A stretch of DNA of 45,421 nucleotides from Anaerococcus sp. GTDB lineage: Bacteria; Bacillota; Clostridia; Tissierellales; Peptoniphilaceae. Below the pieces are notes generated by a model, which did not search any database, was not told where the DNA came from, and saw only the letters and a program-made list of their open reading frames with translations. How positions within the stretch are numbered: position 1 is the first letter of the stretch; each line of letters begins with the position of its first letter. The position numbers and the translations under genes are program-made. The stretch lies in the NCBI GenBank assembly GCA_022780515.1, contig JALEUV010000041.1:1-45421 (forward strand), given 5' to 3'. This document shows positions 21,974-30,148 of this stretch, in pieces.

Positions 21974-23068
21974 ATGGTATTAGTTAAGGGAAAAGAGTTG
22001 CTCAAAGAGGCAGAAGAAAAAGCTTATGGACAAGCTGCCTTCAATATAAATTATGTTGATCAAGTTGATTCAGCAATAGAAATCCATGAAATATTACACG
22101 CACCTTTGTTATTACAAGTTGCTGATCCAGCACTTGGATTTTTTGGAGGGGAATATGACTTCAAAAATTCAACCATAGAGCAAAAGATAAGGGGAGCCAA
22201 GATAATAGCCGACTATGTAAGAGATAAGGCAGAAAAAACAGATATACCAGTAGCCCTCCACTTAGACCATGGTAGGAATTTTGAAACATGCAAGGCTTGT
22301 ATAGATGCTGGATTTACTTCAGTTATGTATGATGGCTCATCTCTACCTTTTGAAGAAAACATAGCAAATACCAAAGAAGTAGTAGACTACGCAAAACAAC
22401 ATAATGTCAGCGTAGAAGCAGAACTAGGAGTTTTGGCAGGGGTTGAAGATAATGTAGTAGCCAAAAACTCTACATACACAAATCCTTTGGAAGCACTAGA
22501 ATTTGTAAAGAGAACAGGGGTTGATTATTTAGCAATATCTTATGGTACAAAACATGGCTCAAATAAGGGTAAAGATGTAAACTTAAGTACAGAAATAGTA
22601 ACTGCTATAAAACAATTGTTCCTATTTAACGATATAGACTGCCAGCTAGTATCTCATGGATCATCAACAGTTCCAAAATATATTGTCAAGGATTTGATGG
22701 GATATGGCTTAGACCTATCAACTAGCGAAGGAATTAAGATTGGCCAAATTAAAAAGGCTATCAAGGCTGGTATCAACAAGATAAATATAGATACAGATAT
22801 AAGGATGGCAACAACTAGAAATATCCTTAGTTTGCTAAAGAATAATCCTGAATTATTAGAAGATGAAAGATACAAATTCATAGGAGATTATTTGAAGGAT
22901 AATCCTAATGATATAGATCCTAGATCATCCCTCAAATATTTTATGAATGAAGTTAGCCAAGGCCTAAGTGAGAAAGATCAGGACCTCAAAAAGGCTATGA
23001 AGGATGGGGTCTTTGAGATAATGGGACAAATAATAGTTTTATTTGATCAAGTAGGCAAGGCCTTCTAA
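21974..23068 (+). CDS. Class II aldolase, fructose-bisphosphate aldolase family
   Basis: Probably cleaves a ketose (bis)phosphate to DHAP and an aldehyde with a zinc ion. The 364-residue protein contains the family zinc-binding positions in HLDHGR, GTKHG and SHGSS, and the phosphate-binding NIDTDIR. The VEAELG segment with conserved Glu is also present. It is longer than the GatY/KbaY tagatose-type aldolases (about 285) and has a C-terminal extension with DPRSSLKYF, like other long class II forms. It lies after the kinase-type and isomerase-type partners in logic, though first of the enzymes in gene order. Exact substrate is not known; fructose-, tagatose- or another 1,6-bisphosphate are all possible. 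Confidence 0.85.
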   Translation: MVLVKGKELLKEAEEKAYGQAAFNINYVDQVDSAIEIHEILHAPLLLQVADPALGFFGGEYDFKNSTIEQKIRGAKIIADYVRDKAEKTDIPVALHLDHGRNFETCKACIDAGFTSVMYDGSSLPFEENIANTKEVVDYAKQHNVSVEAELGVLAGVEDNVVAKNSTYTNPLEALEFVKRTGVDYLAISYGTKHGSNKGKDVNLSTEIVTAIKQLFLFNDIDCQLVSHGSSTVPKYIVKDLMGYGLDLSTSEGIKIGQIKKAIKAGINKINIDTDIRMATTRNILSLLKNNPELLEDERYKFIGDYLKDNPNDIDPRSSLKYFMNEVSQGLSEKDQDLKKAMKDGVFEIMGQIIVLFDQVGKAF

Positions 23069-23082
23069 AGATGGAGAAAAAG

Positions 23083-23919
23083 ATGAAGCACATTCATTTA
23101 AATTTAAAAAGATTTGATATAAAAAAGGAATATGGTGGAGTAAACACCAATGAAGACTTAAACCAATGGGCATCTTCTATAATCGAAGCTAGTGAAGATG
23201 AATTAAAGATGATAGCTAGTGAAAAAGATGTTGAATTTAGTATGTATTTTCCAGAAATTCATCTTCTTAATGCTATAAATGCTAGAAAAGATTCCGAATC
23301 TTTCTCTATAGGCTGCCAAGGAGTCTATGAAGAAGACTCTTCAGTAGGTGGCAACTTTGGAGCCTTTACAAGCCATAGGACAGGAAATTCTATGAGGCAA
23401 GCTGGAGTTGACTCTGTAATAATAGGCCATTTGGAAGAAAGACTTGGTTTAAAGAACATTCTTAGGGAAGGATCTGTAAGTGACTTCTCTAGTGTAAATA
23501 GGATACTAAATAAAAGGGTAAAAAAAGCAGTCGAAAGTGGACTAAAAGTCCTATTTTGCATAGGGGAGACCCTAGAAGAAAGAGATAATTGGAAGGAAGT
23601 ACTCAAAGAAGCAATCGAAGTTGGTCTAGATGGAATAGGTAGGGATAATGTAATTATTGCCTATGAACCAGCCTGGGCCATAGGGCCTGGCAAAATACCA
23701 CCAACAAGCCAAGAGATTAAGGAAATTGTAGACTATATAAAGACTATTGATAAGGACCTAGAAGTTCTATATGGTGGAGGACTCAAAAAGGACAATGCCA
23801 AGGACTTATCCAAGATAGATTCTCTGGATGGAGGCCTTATAGCCCTAACCCGTTTTAGTGGAGATATAGGCTTTTATACAGATGAATACCTAGAAATTAT
23901 AAGAGAATTTTTGTATTAG
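23083..23919 (+). CDS. Triosephosphate-isomerase-like protein (divergent, EryH-like)
   Basis: A TIM-family isomerase, 278 residues from the ATG at 23083, which has GGAG six bases upstream; an ATG at 23071 lacks a clear ribosome binding site. The catalytic triad is in place: Lys9 (NLKRF), His116 (IIGHLEE) and Glu195 (YEPAWAIGPG). Several positions that are near-invariant in glycolytic TIM differ. The Ser after the catalytic His is Leu, YGGS reads YGGG, and the phosphate-binding GG of loop 8 is replaced by GLIALTRFSGD. Similar changes occur in the tetrulose-phosphate isomerases of erythritol catabolism. It may isomerise a triose or tetrose phosphate made by the aldolase upstream. Confidence 0.82.
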   Translation: MKHIHLNLKRFDIKKEYGGVNTNEDLNQWASSIIEASEDELKMIASEKDVEFSMYFPEIHLLNAINARKDSESFSIGCQGVYEEDSSVGGNFGAFTSHRTGNSMRQAGVDSVIIGHLEERLGLKNILREGSVSDFSSVNRILNKRVKKAVESGLKVLFCIGETLEERDNWKEVLKEAIEVGLDGIGRDNVIIAYEPAWAIGPGKIPPTSQEIKEIVDYIKTIDKDLEVLYGGGLKKDNAKDLSKIDSLDGGLIALTRFSGDIGFYTDEYLEIIREFLY

Positions 23920-23929
23920 AGGAGGAAAG

Positions 23930-25408
23930 ATGAAGTTAGAATTTGAATATGGTAATGGTATGATGAGCGCAAACTTGCCAGATAATACTGATGTATTTAT
24001 ACCTGGTGAGACTGTAAAAGATCCTGACTATATACCTGAAGATAAATTAGAAGAAGCCTACTTGGAGTCTTTACATAATCCTGAGGGAAATATAAAGCCA
24101 ATAAGTGAAATTGCAAATGAAAATTCAAAAGTAACAATAATTTTCCCTGATATAGTAAAGGGAGGCCTACAAGAAACTTCCCACAGAAAGATATCTATCA
24201 AGTTAATATTAGAAGAGTTAAAAAATGCAGGAGTAAAGAAAGAAAATATTCTATTAATCTGCTCAAATGGTCTTCACCCAAAAAACACTAGGGAAGAAAT
24301 TTATTCAATCTTAGGTAAGGAAATTTTTGATGAATTTTGGTACACCAACCAAATCATTAACCACGATAGTGAAGACTATGACCACATGGTCTATCTTGGA
24401 AAGACCAAGGAGCATGGAGATGATGTATGGCTAAATAAGTATGTATATGATAGTGACCTAGCAATACTAATAGGTCATAGCCAAGGTAACCCTTATGGTG
24501 GATATTCTGGAGGCTATAAGCATTGCGCAACTGGATTAAACCACTGGACTTCCATAGCTAGCCACCATGTTCCTCAAGTTATGCATAGGGAAGACTTCAC
24601 CCCTGTAAATAATAACTCCTTGATGAGACATAAGTTTGATGAAATAGGCTACCACATGGAAAAGGCCATGGGCCATCACTTCTTCTGCTGTGATGCAGTT
24701 CTTGATACCTATAGTAGACAAATCGAGATCCATTCAGGTACAGCAGCTGCAGTCCAAGAGAGCTGTTGGGAGATGGCTAACAAGAGAACCTATATTCCTT
24801 TTGCTGAGAAAAAATACAATGTAATGGTGTTTGGCCTACCTCAAGACTTCCACTATGGAAATGGTATGGGAACCAACCCTATCATGCTCATGCAAGCTAT
24901 ATCAGCTCAAGTTGTAAGACATAAGAGGGTTATGGCAGATAATTGTGTTATAATCGCTTCATCTAAGTGTGATGGCTTCTTTAATGATATGCGTTGGCCA
25001 TACCTAAGAGAGCTATATGATATCTATCAAGGCAACTATATGCAAACTCTTCCTGACCTAAATAGACTAGGCAGATATTTTGCTACTAACGAAGAATATA
25101 TAAGAAAATATAGGTTTGCCAATGCCTTCCACCCATTCCACGGTTTTTCAATGATATCAAGTGCCCATATAGCAGAGAAAAATACAGCTGCTATCTATAT
25201 AGTAGGAGCCCAAGAGCCTGGATATGCTAGGGGCATGGGTATGAAGACAAGAGCTACTTTTGAAGATGCCCTAGAAGATGCAAAAAAAATAGTAGGAGAT
25301 AATCCTAATATCTTGGCCTTACCAAAGACATTCAAGCTATCAGCAGTCCACCTCATGATGAAGGATGATAAGTATCCTATAACCCCAGACTATAAGGAAT
25401 TTAAATAG
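23930..25408 (+). CDS. LarA-like nickel-pincer racemase/epimerase family protein
   Basis: A 492-residue protein related to lactate racemase LarA, an enzyme that inverts 2-hydroxy-acid stereocentres with a nickel-pincer nucleotide cofactor bound to a Lys. Candidate key residues are visible: His145-Asp146 (NHDSED), His183 (GHSQ), Lys197 in SGGYK (LarA: SGGRK) and His213. Lys197 to His213 is 16 residues, the same as Lys184 to His200 in Lactobacillus LarA. His183 to Lys197 is four residues longer than in LarA. The substrate-binding DxTR motif reads DIVK. It is longer than LarA (about 425) and its substrate is unlikely to be lactate. The cofactor genes larB, larC and larE are not in the window. 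Confidence 0.78.
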   Translation: MKLEFEYGNGMMSANLPDNTDVFIPGETVKDPDYIPEDKLEEAYLESLHNPEGNIKPISEIANENSKVTIIFPDIVKGGLQETSHRKISIKLILEELKNAGVKKENILLICSNGLHPKNTREEIYSILGKEIFDEFWYTNQIINHDSEDYDHMVYLGKTKEHGDDVWLNKYVYDSDLAILIGHSQGNPYGGYSGGYKHCATGLNHWTSIASHHVPQVMHREDFTPVNNNSLMRHKFDEIGYHMEKAMGHHFFCCDAVLDTYSRQIEIHSGTAAAVQESCWEMANKRTYIPFAEKKYNVMVFGLPQDFHYGNGMGTNPIMLMQAISAQVVRHKRVMADNCVIIASSKCDGFFNDMRWPYLRELYDIYQGNYMQTLPDLNRLGRYFATNEEYIRKYRFANAFHPFHGFSMISSAHIAEKNTAAIYIVGAQEPGYARGMGMKTRATFEDALEDAKKIVGDNPNILALPKTFKLSAVHLMMKDDKYPITPDYKEFK

Positions 25409-25409
25409 T

Positions 25410-26570
25410 ATGAATTATTTAATAGTTCATGGTGGGGGTCCGACTGCAGTAATAAATGCCTCCCTTTATGGGATAGTCAAACGACTTCTGAAAGAAAAAA
25501 CAACCGAGCATATCTATGGGGCTATAGGTGGCATAGAAGCCATATATACCAAAGACTACGTAGATTTTGCAAGGGTAAATAAATTTGAACTAGAGAGCTT
25601 GCTCTATACACCTGCTAGTGCTTTGGGATCTTCTAGATATCCTCTAGATGATAATGAATATCAGAAATTAGCCAAGGAGCTAAAGAATCAGGGCATAGAT
25701 GCTATTTTCCTAAATGGTGGAAATGGAACTATGAACACTTGTGTTAAACTAAGTGAAGCAGTTAAAGCTTATAATATTAAAGTAATGGGGGTACCCAAAA
25801 CCATAGATAATGACATTGCCATAATTGACCACACTCCTGGCTATGCATCGGCTGCAAAATTTGTAGCAAATACAATATCTGAAATTTCTGTAGATATTAA
25901 ATCCCTTCCTATCCACGTATGCATAGTCGAGACTATGGGCAGAAACTCTGGCTGGTTGGCTGCAGCTTCAGCCCTTGCTAAGTCAGAATTTGTAGACGGC
26001 CCAGACTTCATCTATACTCCAGAGAAGGCCTTTGATGAAGATAAGTTCTTGGAGGATGTTTCAAACTTATGGAATAAGAAAAAGGGAATCCTTGTAGTAG
26101 TGAGCGAAGGACTTGTAGATAAGAATGGAGAAACTATAGTTCCACCAATTTATAAGAGTGGGAGATCAGTCTATTATGGAGATGTAAGCTCATATTTATC
26201 AGAATCAGTAATCAAAAACCTTGGCATCAAGGCAAGAAATGAAAAGCCAGGCCTCCTTGGTAGGTGTTCGATATCTACGAGATCAAGAGTTGATGTAGAA
26301 GAGGCAATACTTGTAGGGAAAAAGGCAGCTGAAGCCATTATTGATGACAAAAGTGCCTATATGGTTGGCATAATGAGAGAAGATAGCGATCATTACAAGG
26401 CTGAATTCCCACTTATACCAATAGAAAAAATCAATGCTCCAGAAAGAAAGATGCCAGATGAATTTATAAATGAATCAGCAAATGGAATTACAGAAGACTT
26501 CATTAAGTGGGCTAAAGATATAGTGGACTTCCAACCCTTTAATTATGTATCCTACAATGGAGAGAAATAG
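25410..26570 (+). CDS. PfkA-family phosphofructokinase-like sugar-phosphate kinase
   Basis: Expected to phosphorylate a ketose 6-phosphate at C1. The 386-residue protein has the PFK fold motifs: HGGGPTAVINAS at the nucleotide end, the metal/phosphate loop GGNGTM, PKTIDND and the sugar-binding ETMGRNSGWLAA. Donor determinants are mixed. Lys in PKTIDND is typical of pyrophosphate-dependent enzymes, Gly in GGNG is typical of ATP enzymes, and the usual Asp of GGDG is Asn. The length is between ATP-PFK (about 320) and many PPi-PFKs (about 400). It follows the LarA-like gene by one base. Dedicated PFK, aldolase and TIM-like genes in one operon suggest an unusual hexose phosphate. Confidence 0.84.
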   Translation: MNYLIVHGGGPTAVINASLYGIVKRLLKEKTTEHIYGAIGGIEAIYTKDYVDFARVNKFELESLLYTPASALGSSRYPLDDNEYQKLAKELKNQGIDAIFLNGGNGTMNTCVKLSEAVKAYNIKVMGVPKTIDNDIAIIDHTPGYASAAKFVANTISEISVDIKSLPIHVCIVETMGRNSGWLAAASALAKSEFVDGPDFIYTPEKAFDEDKFLEDVSNLWNKKKGILVVVSEGLVDKNGETIVPPIYKSGRSVYYGDVSSYLSESVIKNLGIKARNEKPGLLGRCSISTRSRVDVEEAILVGKKAAEAIIDDKSAYMVGIMREDSDHYKAEFPLIPIEKINAPERKMPDEFINESANGITEDFIKWAKDIVDFQPFNYVSYNGEK

Positions 26571-26580
26571 GAGTGTATAA

Positions 26581-27744
26581 ATGTCATATTATGTAAAAGC
26601 AAAAAATATAGTGTTAGAAGATAGGGTAGTAAAGGGCTCATATCTTAAGATAAATGATGATGGTAAGTTTGGTAGGGTTTTAAAAAGTATACCAAAAGAT
26701 AGCGAAGTTGTAGATTATTCAAATTATACAATAGCACCTGGACTTTTTGATACTCATATCCATGGTTACGGATCCTATGATGTTATGGATAATGATATAG
26801 AAGGACTTAATATGATGAGCGAAAAGCTCTTCTCATGTGGGGTAACAAGCTTTTTGCCAACAACTCTAACTGATAGTTTCGAAAAAACATCTAGCGTTTT
26901 GGAGAACATAGGAAAGCATTACAAGGATATAGACGGAGCTAAAATCCAAGGAATTTTCTTGGAAGGACCATTTTTTAGCGAAAAATTTAAGGGAGCTCAA
27001 AATGAAAAATACATGAGTCCTCCATCAATTGACAAATTAGCTAAATGGGATGAGGCTTCTAACCACCTAGTTAGAAAAATTGCCATAGCACCAGAATTAG
27101 AGGGTAGTGTTGACTTTATTGATTGGGCAGTAGAGCACAATATCTATGTTGCCTTGGGTCATAGCGATGCTACCTTTGAAGAAGCTAAGGAGGCAGTAGA
27201 GCATGGAGCAAATATCTTTGTCCACACCTTCAATGCCATGAGCAACCTTCTTCATAGACATCCAAGTATGGTCGGTGCAGCCTTCTCACTAGAAGATGTT
27301 TATGCAGAATTAATTTGCGATGGCCACCACAACCACCCATACTCAGTAAATGCCTTACTAAGGGCGAGGGGGATCGATCAAACAGTCCTTATAACAGATT
27401 GCATGAGAGCAGGTGGCATGGGAGAGGGAGAATCTTCCCTGGGAGACTTTGCTGTAACAATTAAAGATGGAACAGCCAAGTTGAAGGGAACAGATACTCT
27501 AGCAGGATCTATCCTTGAACTTATCCTAGCTGTTAAAAATATCGTAAAGTGGGGCTTTGTATCCTTTGATGATGCCCTAAGAATGGCTTCCCTATATCCA
27601 GCTAAATCAGTTGGTCTAGATGACCTATGTGGCAAGATTGCCTACGGTAGGGATGCAGATTTTATAGTAGTAGATGATGAAATAAACCTTATAGCTACTT
27701 ATCTTGATGGCGAATTAAGGTATGAAGAAGGTGAGAATAAATAA
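26581..27744 (+). CDS. nagA: N-acetylglucosamine-6-phosphate deacetylase family protein
   Basis: Amidohydrolase that removes acetate from an N-acetylhexosamine 6-phosphate. The 387-residue length is typical for NagA. The metal and catalytic positions are visible in order: DTHIHG (HxH), FLEGPF (metal Glu), LGHSDAT and HTFNAM (metal His), DGHH, and ITDCMRAGGM (catalytic Asp). The family usually has TDAM, so Cys replaces Ala next to the Asp. It has an AGGAGTG site and follows the kinase gene by ten bases. It shares the operon with a NagB-type deaminase, supporting an amino-sugar substrate; the exact epimer is open. Confidence 0.9.
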   Translation: MSYYVKAKNIVLEDRVVKGSYLKINDDGKFGRVLKSIPKDSEVVDYSNYTIAPGLFDTHIHGYGSYDVMDNDIEGLNMMSEKLFSCGVTSFLPTTLTDSFEKTSSVLENIGKHYKDIDGAKIQGIFLEGPFFSEKFKGAQNEKYMSPPSIDKLAKWDEASNHLVRKIAIAPELEGSVDFIDWAVEHNIYVALGHSDATFEEAKEAVEHGANIFVHTFNAMSNLLHRHPSMVGAAFSLEDVYAELICDGHHNHPYSVNALLRARGIDQTVLITDCMRAGGMGEGESSLGDFAVTIKDGTAKLKGTDTLAGSILELILAVKNIVKWGFVSFDDALRMASLYPAKSVGLDDLCGKIAYGRDADFIVVDDEINLIATYLDGELRYEEGENK

Positions 27745-28640
27745 TGAAAAGATTATTAGACAGTGTTGCAAGTGAAATTTTGGCTATGGATAGAAAAGAG
27801 CTTTTAGAATCAATCAAACTTTCTGAGGGTCGAACTATCTTATCAGAAAATAACGTAGTTGTTACCCAATTCCAACCAATGATTACAAACAGTGAAATAG
27901 CAAGGGCCTTTGGAGCTGACCTTATCTTATTAAATTGCTTTGATGTTTTTAACCCAAAGATAAAGGCAATTGACCCTACAATAGAAGAACCAGTTAAACA
28001 TTTAAAAAAATTATGTGGTAGGCCTATAGGACTTAATCTTGAGCCAGTAGATTATAAGGCAGAGATGGGAGAAGATAGGGATGATATTGCTAAGGGCAGG
28101 ATATGTAGTGAAGAAACTGTAAAAAAAGCCAATGAACTTGGATTCGATATAGTTTCCCTTACAGGCAACCCTAGCACAGGCGTATCTAATAATTCTATAG
28201 CAGAAGCAATAGAGTTAACTAGAGAAAACTTCGATGGAATAATTATAGCAGGCAAGATGCATGGGTCAGGAGTAAGTGAGCCAATCATAGATGAAGCTAC
28301 AGTTAGGAAGTTTATTAAGGCTGGTGCTGATGTAATCCTCCTTCCTGCAGTAGGAACCTTCCCAGGCATTACAGTCGACTTCATAAAAGACCTTGTAGAT
28401 ATAATCCACGCAGAAGGAGCCCTAGCTATGAGTGCCATAGGAACAAGCCAAGAGGCTTCTTCAGTTGAAACAATAAGACAAATCGCCCTATTAAACAAGA
28501 TGACTGGGGTAGATATCCAACATATAGGAGACCATGGCTACTCTGGACTTGCTCCATATAGAAATATATTAGAATTATCTATAGCTCTAAGGGGAGAATC
28601 CCTTACACTAAGAATGATTGGATCATCAGTATTAAGGTGA
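27744..28640 (+). CDS. Uncharacterised TIM-barrel protein in amino-sugar operon
   Basis: I do not recognise a characterised homologue; the closest memory is an uncharacterised family (DUF7916-like) sometimes labelled a dehalogenase-like hydrolase. The 298-residue protein looks like an eight-stranded alpha/beta barrel, with repeated strand-end motifs: GADLILLNC, GLNLEPVD, FDIVSLTGNPSTGVSN, GIIIAGKMHGSG, GADVILLPAVGTFPG, GALAMSAIGTSQEAS and HIGDHGYSG. The many Gly and polar residues at strand ends suggest binding of a phosphorylated sugar or a small acid. Its start overlaps the nagA stop (TAATG), so it is surely part of the pathway. Possible roles are an aldolase, epimerase or lyase; none can be assigned. 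Confidence 0.75.
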   Translation: MKRLLDSVASEILAMDRKELLESIKLSEGRTILSENNVVVTQFQPMITNSEIARAFGADLILLNCFDVFNPKIKAIDPTIEEPVKHLKKLCGRPIGLNLEPVDYKAEMGEDRDDIAKGRICSEETVKKANELGFDIVSLTGNPSTGVSNNSIAEAIELTRENFDGIIIAGKMHGSGVSEPIIDEATVRKFIKAGADVILLPAVGTFPGITVDFIKDLVDIIHAEGALAMSAIGTSQEASSVETIRQIALLNKMTGVDIQHIGDHGYSGLAPYRNILELSIALRGESLTLRMIGSSVLR

Positions 28641-28656
28641 AAGAAAAGAGGTAAAG

Positions 28657-29379
28657 ATGAAAATTTTAGTTACAGATGGCAATCCTAGTGGAAGTAAGAT
28701 AGCATATCAAATTATAAGAGATGAAGTAGACAAGGGATCAAAGGTATTTGGCTTTGCAACAGGAATCGCTCCAGAAGAAACCTACAGACTACTTAGAGAA
28801 TCAGATGTAGACTTTTCTGATAGAATATCCATAAACCTTGATGAATATGTAGGACTTGCTGACGATCATGTTCAAAGCTACCATTACTTCATGAATAAAC
28901 ACCTATTTAATGCAAAACCTTTTGCTAAGTCCTATATACCTGATGGACTAGCAGATCCAGAAGTTGAAGTCAAAAGATATGATAAAATCCTAGAAGAAAA
29001 CCCAATCGACCTTCAAATCCTAGGACTCGGGGTTGATGGACATATAGCCTTCAATGAACCAGGCACACCATTTGATAGCACAACCCATGTTTCATATCTA
29101 GACGAGTCAACCATAAAATTTAATAGCCAACTATTTAATTCTATAGACGAAGTACCTAGGTCAGCAATAACTATGGGAATAAAATCAATTATGGATGCTA
29201 AGAAAATAATCCTCTTGGCCTTCTATGAATCAAAGGCTGAAGCTATCTATGAGATGGTTATGGGAGATGTAAGAGAAGACTTGCCAGCAAGTATCTTGCA
29301 AAACCATCCTGACACAACCCTAATCCTATCCAAAGAATCAGCTAAGTTATTACCTGAAGATATAAAGACCTATATGTAA
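28657..29379 (+). CDS. nagB: Glucosamine-6-phosphate deaminase family protein
   Basis: Isomerises and deaminates an amino-sugar 6-phosphate to a ketose 6-phosphate and ammonia. The 240-residue size matches the short Bacillus-type NagB. Key motifs are present: the NLDEYVGL segment with catalytic Asp, DGHIAFNEPG with catalytic His and Glu, and the GIKSIMDAKKIILLAFYESKAEAI phosphate/lid region. It is the last gene of the operon and is followed by a terminator at 29397-29432. Its product would feed the PFK-like kinase and then the aldolase encoded upstream. Confidence 0.9.
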   Translation: MKILVTDGNPSGSKIAYQIIRDEVDKGSKVFGFATGIAPEETYRLLRESDVDFSDRISINLDEYVGLADDHVQSYHYFMNKHLFNAKPFAKSYIPDGLADPEVEVKRYDKILEENPIDLQILGLGVDGHIAFNEPGTPFDSTTHVSYLDESTIKFNSQLFNSIDEVPRSAITMGIKSIMDAKKIILLAFYESKAEAIYEMVMGDVREDLPASILQNHPDTTLILSKESAKLLPEDIKTYM

Positions 29380-29396
29380 AAAAACGACTGCCTTCT

Positions 29397-29432
29397 AAGC
29401 CCCGTTGATTACTGATTGACGGGGTTTATTTT
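29397..29432 (+). terminator. Terminator of the amino-sugar-type operon
   Basis: CCCCGT (29400-29405) and ACGGGG (29419-29424) form a GC-rich stem, extended outward by A-T and G-U pairs, and are followed by TTTATTTTT. Confidence 0.85.
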
Positions 29433-29558
29433 TAGGTAGGATATTCTAATTTTGCTATATTCTAAGACTAGTTTTAGAAATCTTCCAAATAAGAAAGCTG
29501 TATAGAGTCTGTATTAAGCCATGGTAGATAGCTCAAAAGACAAGTATAGATAAAAAAA

Positions 29559-29587
29559 TATCAACCTAGGTTTATTCTAGGTTGATA
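29559..29587 (-). terminator. Terminator of the small minus-strand genes
   Basis: TATCAACCTAG and CTAGGTTGATA form a perfect 11-bp stem. On the minus strand a run of seven Ts follows, which marks it as the terminator of the minus-strand genes to its right. Confidence 0.85.
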
Positions 29588-29611
29588 CACAAACTTACTT
29601 ACATATTTGAA

Positions 29612-29799
29612 TTACTTATCTAGCTTATCGATAACTACTCTACCATTTTCATCTAATAAGGGTGTAATCCATGAAGGAAAAGGACCTGCAATTATTATAT
29701 AATTTACACCGGTTAAGTTATCTACAACAATCTGTATTGCCCCATACCAAAGCCTTCCTCAGATTTTAATTTAAATCTTTTTTCTTTTTTATCAAACAT
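29612..29799 (-). pseudogene. DUF6440-like small protein gene with a one-base frameshift
   Basis: From ATG 29799 (preceded by GGAG) the frame reads MFDKKEKRFKLKSEEGFGMG and soon meets a stop. A shift by one base near 29740 restores the frame: GAIQIVVDNLTGVNY, then GPFPSWITPLLDENGR, to TAA at 29612. Joined, the peptide looks like the DUF6440 family (KRFELV..., DxxTGVNYL..., TPLLDxDG). The span of 188 bases is one short of a multiple of three, as expected for a single deletion. It follows the membrane protein gene by 22 bases and is ended by the terminator at 29559-29587. Sequencing error or real inactivation cannot be told apart here. Confidence 0.72.
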
Positions 29800-29821
29800 T
29801 TATATTTCTCCACAAATTATC

Positions 29822-30148
29822 TTATTCAATAACCGATAAGTAATCCACAGAATCTATTCTAAAAGCGCTAATTTTCTTTTCATTATTTTTATCTAGATAT
29901 TCTAGTTTTATCCATTCTTCATCGGTTTCTAGTATTATACCTTCGATTTCTGCTTTGCCTACAAGGGTTAAAGCTTCATCTGTATTTATTAAGCATTTTT
30001 TGTTAACTAATCCTTGAATTACCTTAGACATTCCTTTTTCCTCCTGTTGTTGCCTATTTTGTTTTTTCAATAATTTGTTTAGTTTTTCTATTTTTCCGTC
30101 AAAGGACCAGTATATCACGACTAGCCCTAATAAAATTATCCAATTCAT
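29822..30148 (-). CDS. Small membrane-anchored protein of unknown function
   Basis: The 108-residue protein has one N-terminal transmembrane helix (about residues 3-15, NWIILLGLVVIYW), a charged, Gln/Lys-rich coiled-coil-like linker (about 18-40), and a small cytoplasmic domain (about 42-108) with alternating hydrophobic residues and segments such as KKCLINTDEA, EIEGIILETDEEWIKLEY and FRIDSVDYLSV. The last part looks like a small beta-rich domain. I recall similar uncharacterised proteins in clostridia but no function. It starts at ATG 30148 with an AGGAAA site, has a strong promoter about 165 bases upstream, and is followed by the DUF6440-like gene. Confidence 0.75.
   Translation of the reverse strand: MNWIILLGLVVIYWSFDGKIEKLNKLLKKQNRQQQEEKGMSKVIQGLVNKKCLINTDEALTLVGKAEIEGIILETDEEWIKLEYLDKNNEKKISAFRIDSVDYLSVIE

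Noticed and set aside
29440..29558. Possible small gene or RNA after the nagB terminator
   Set aside because: No ORF with a start signal, conserved RNA motif or clear promoter was found in this stretch.
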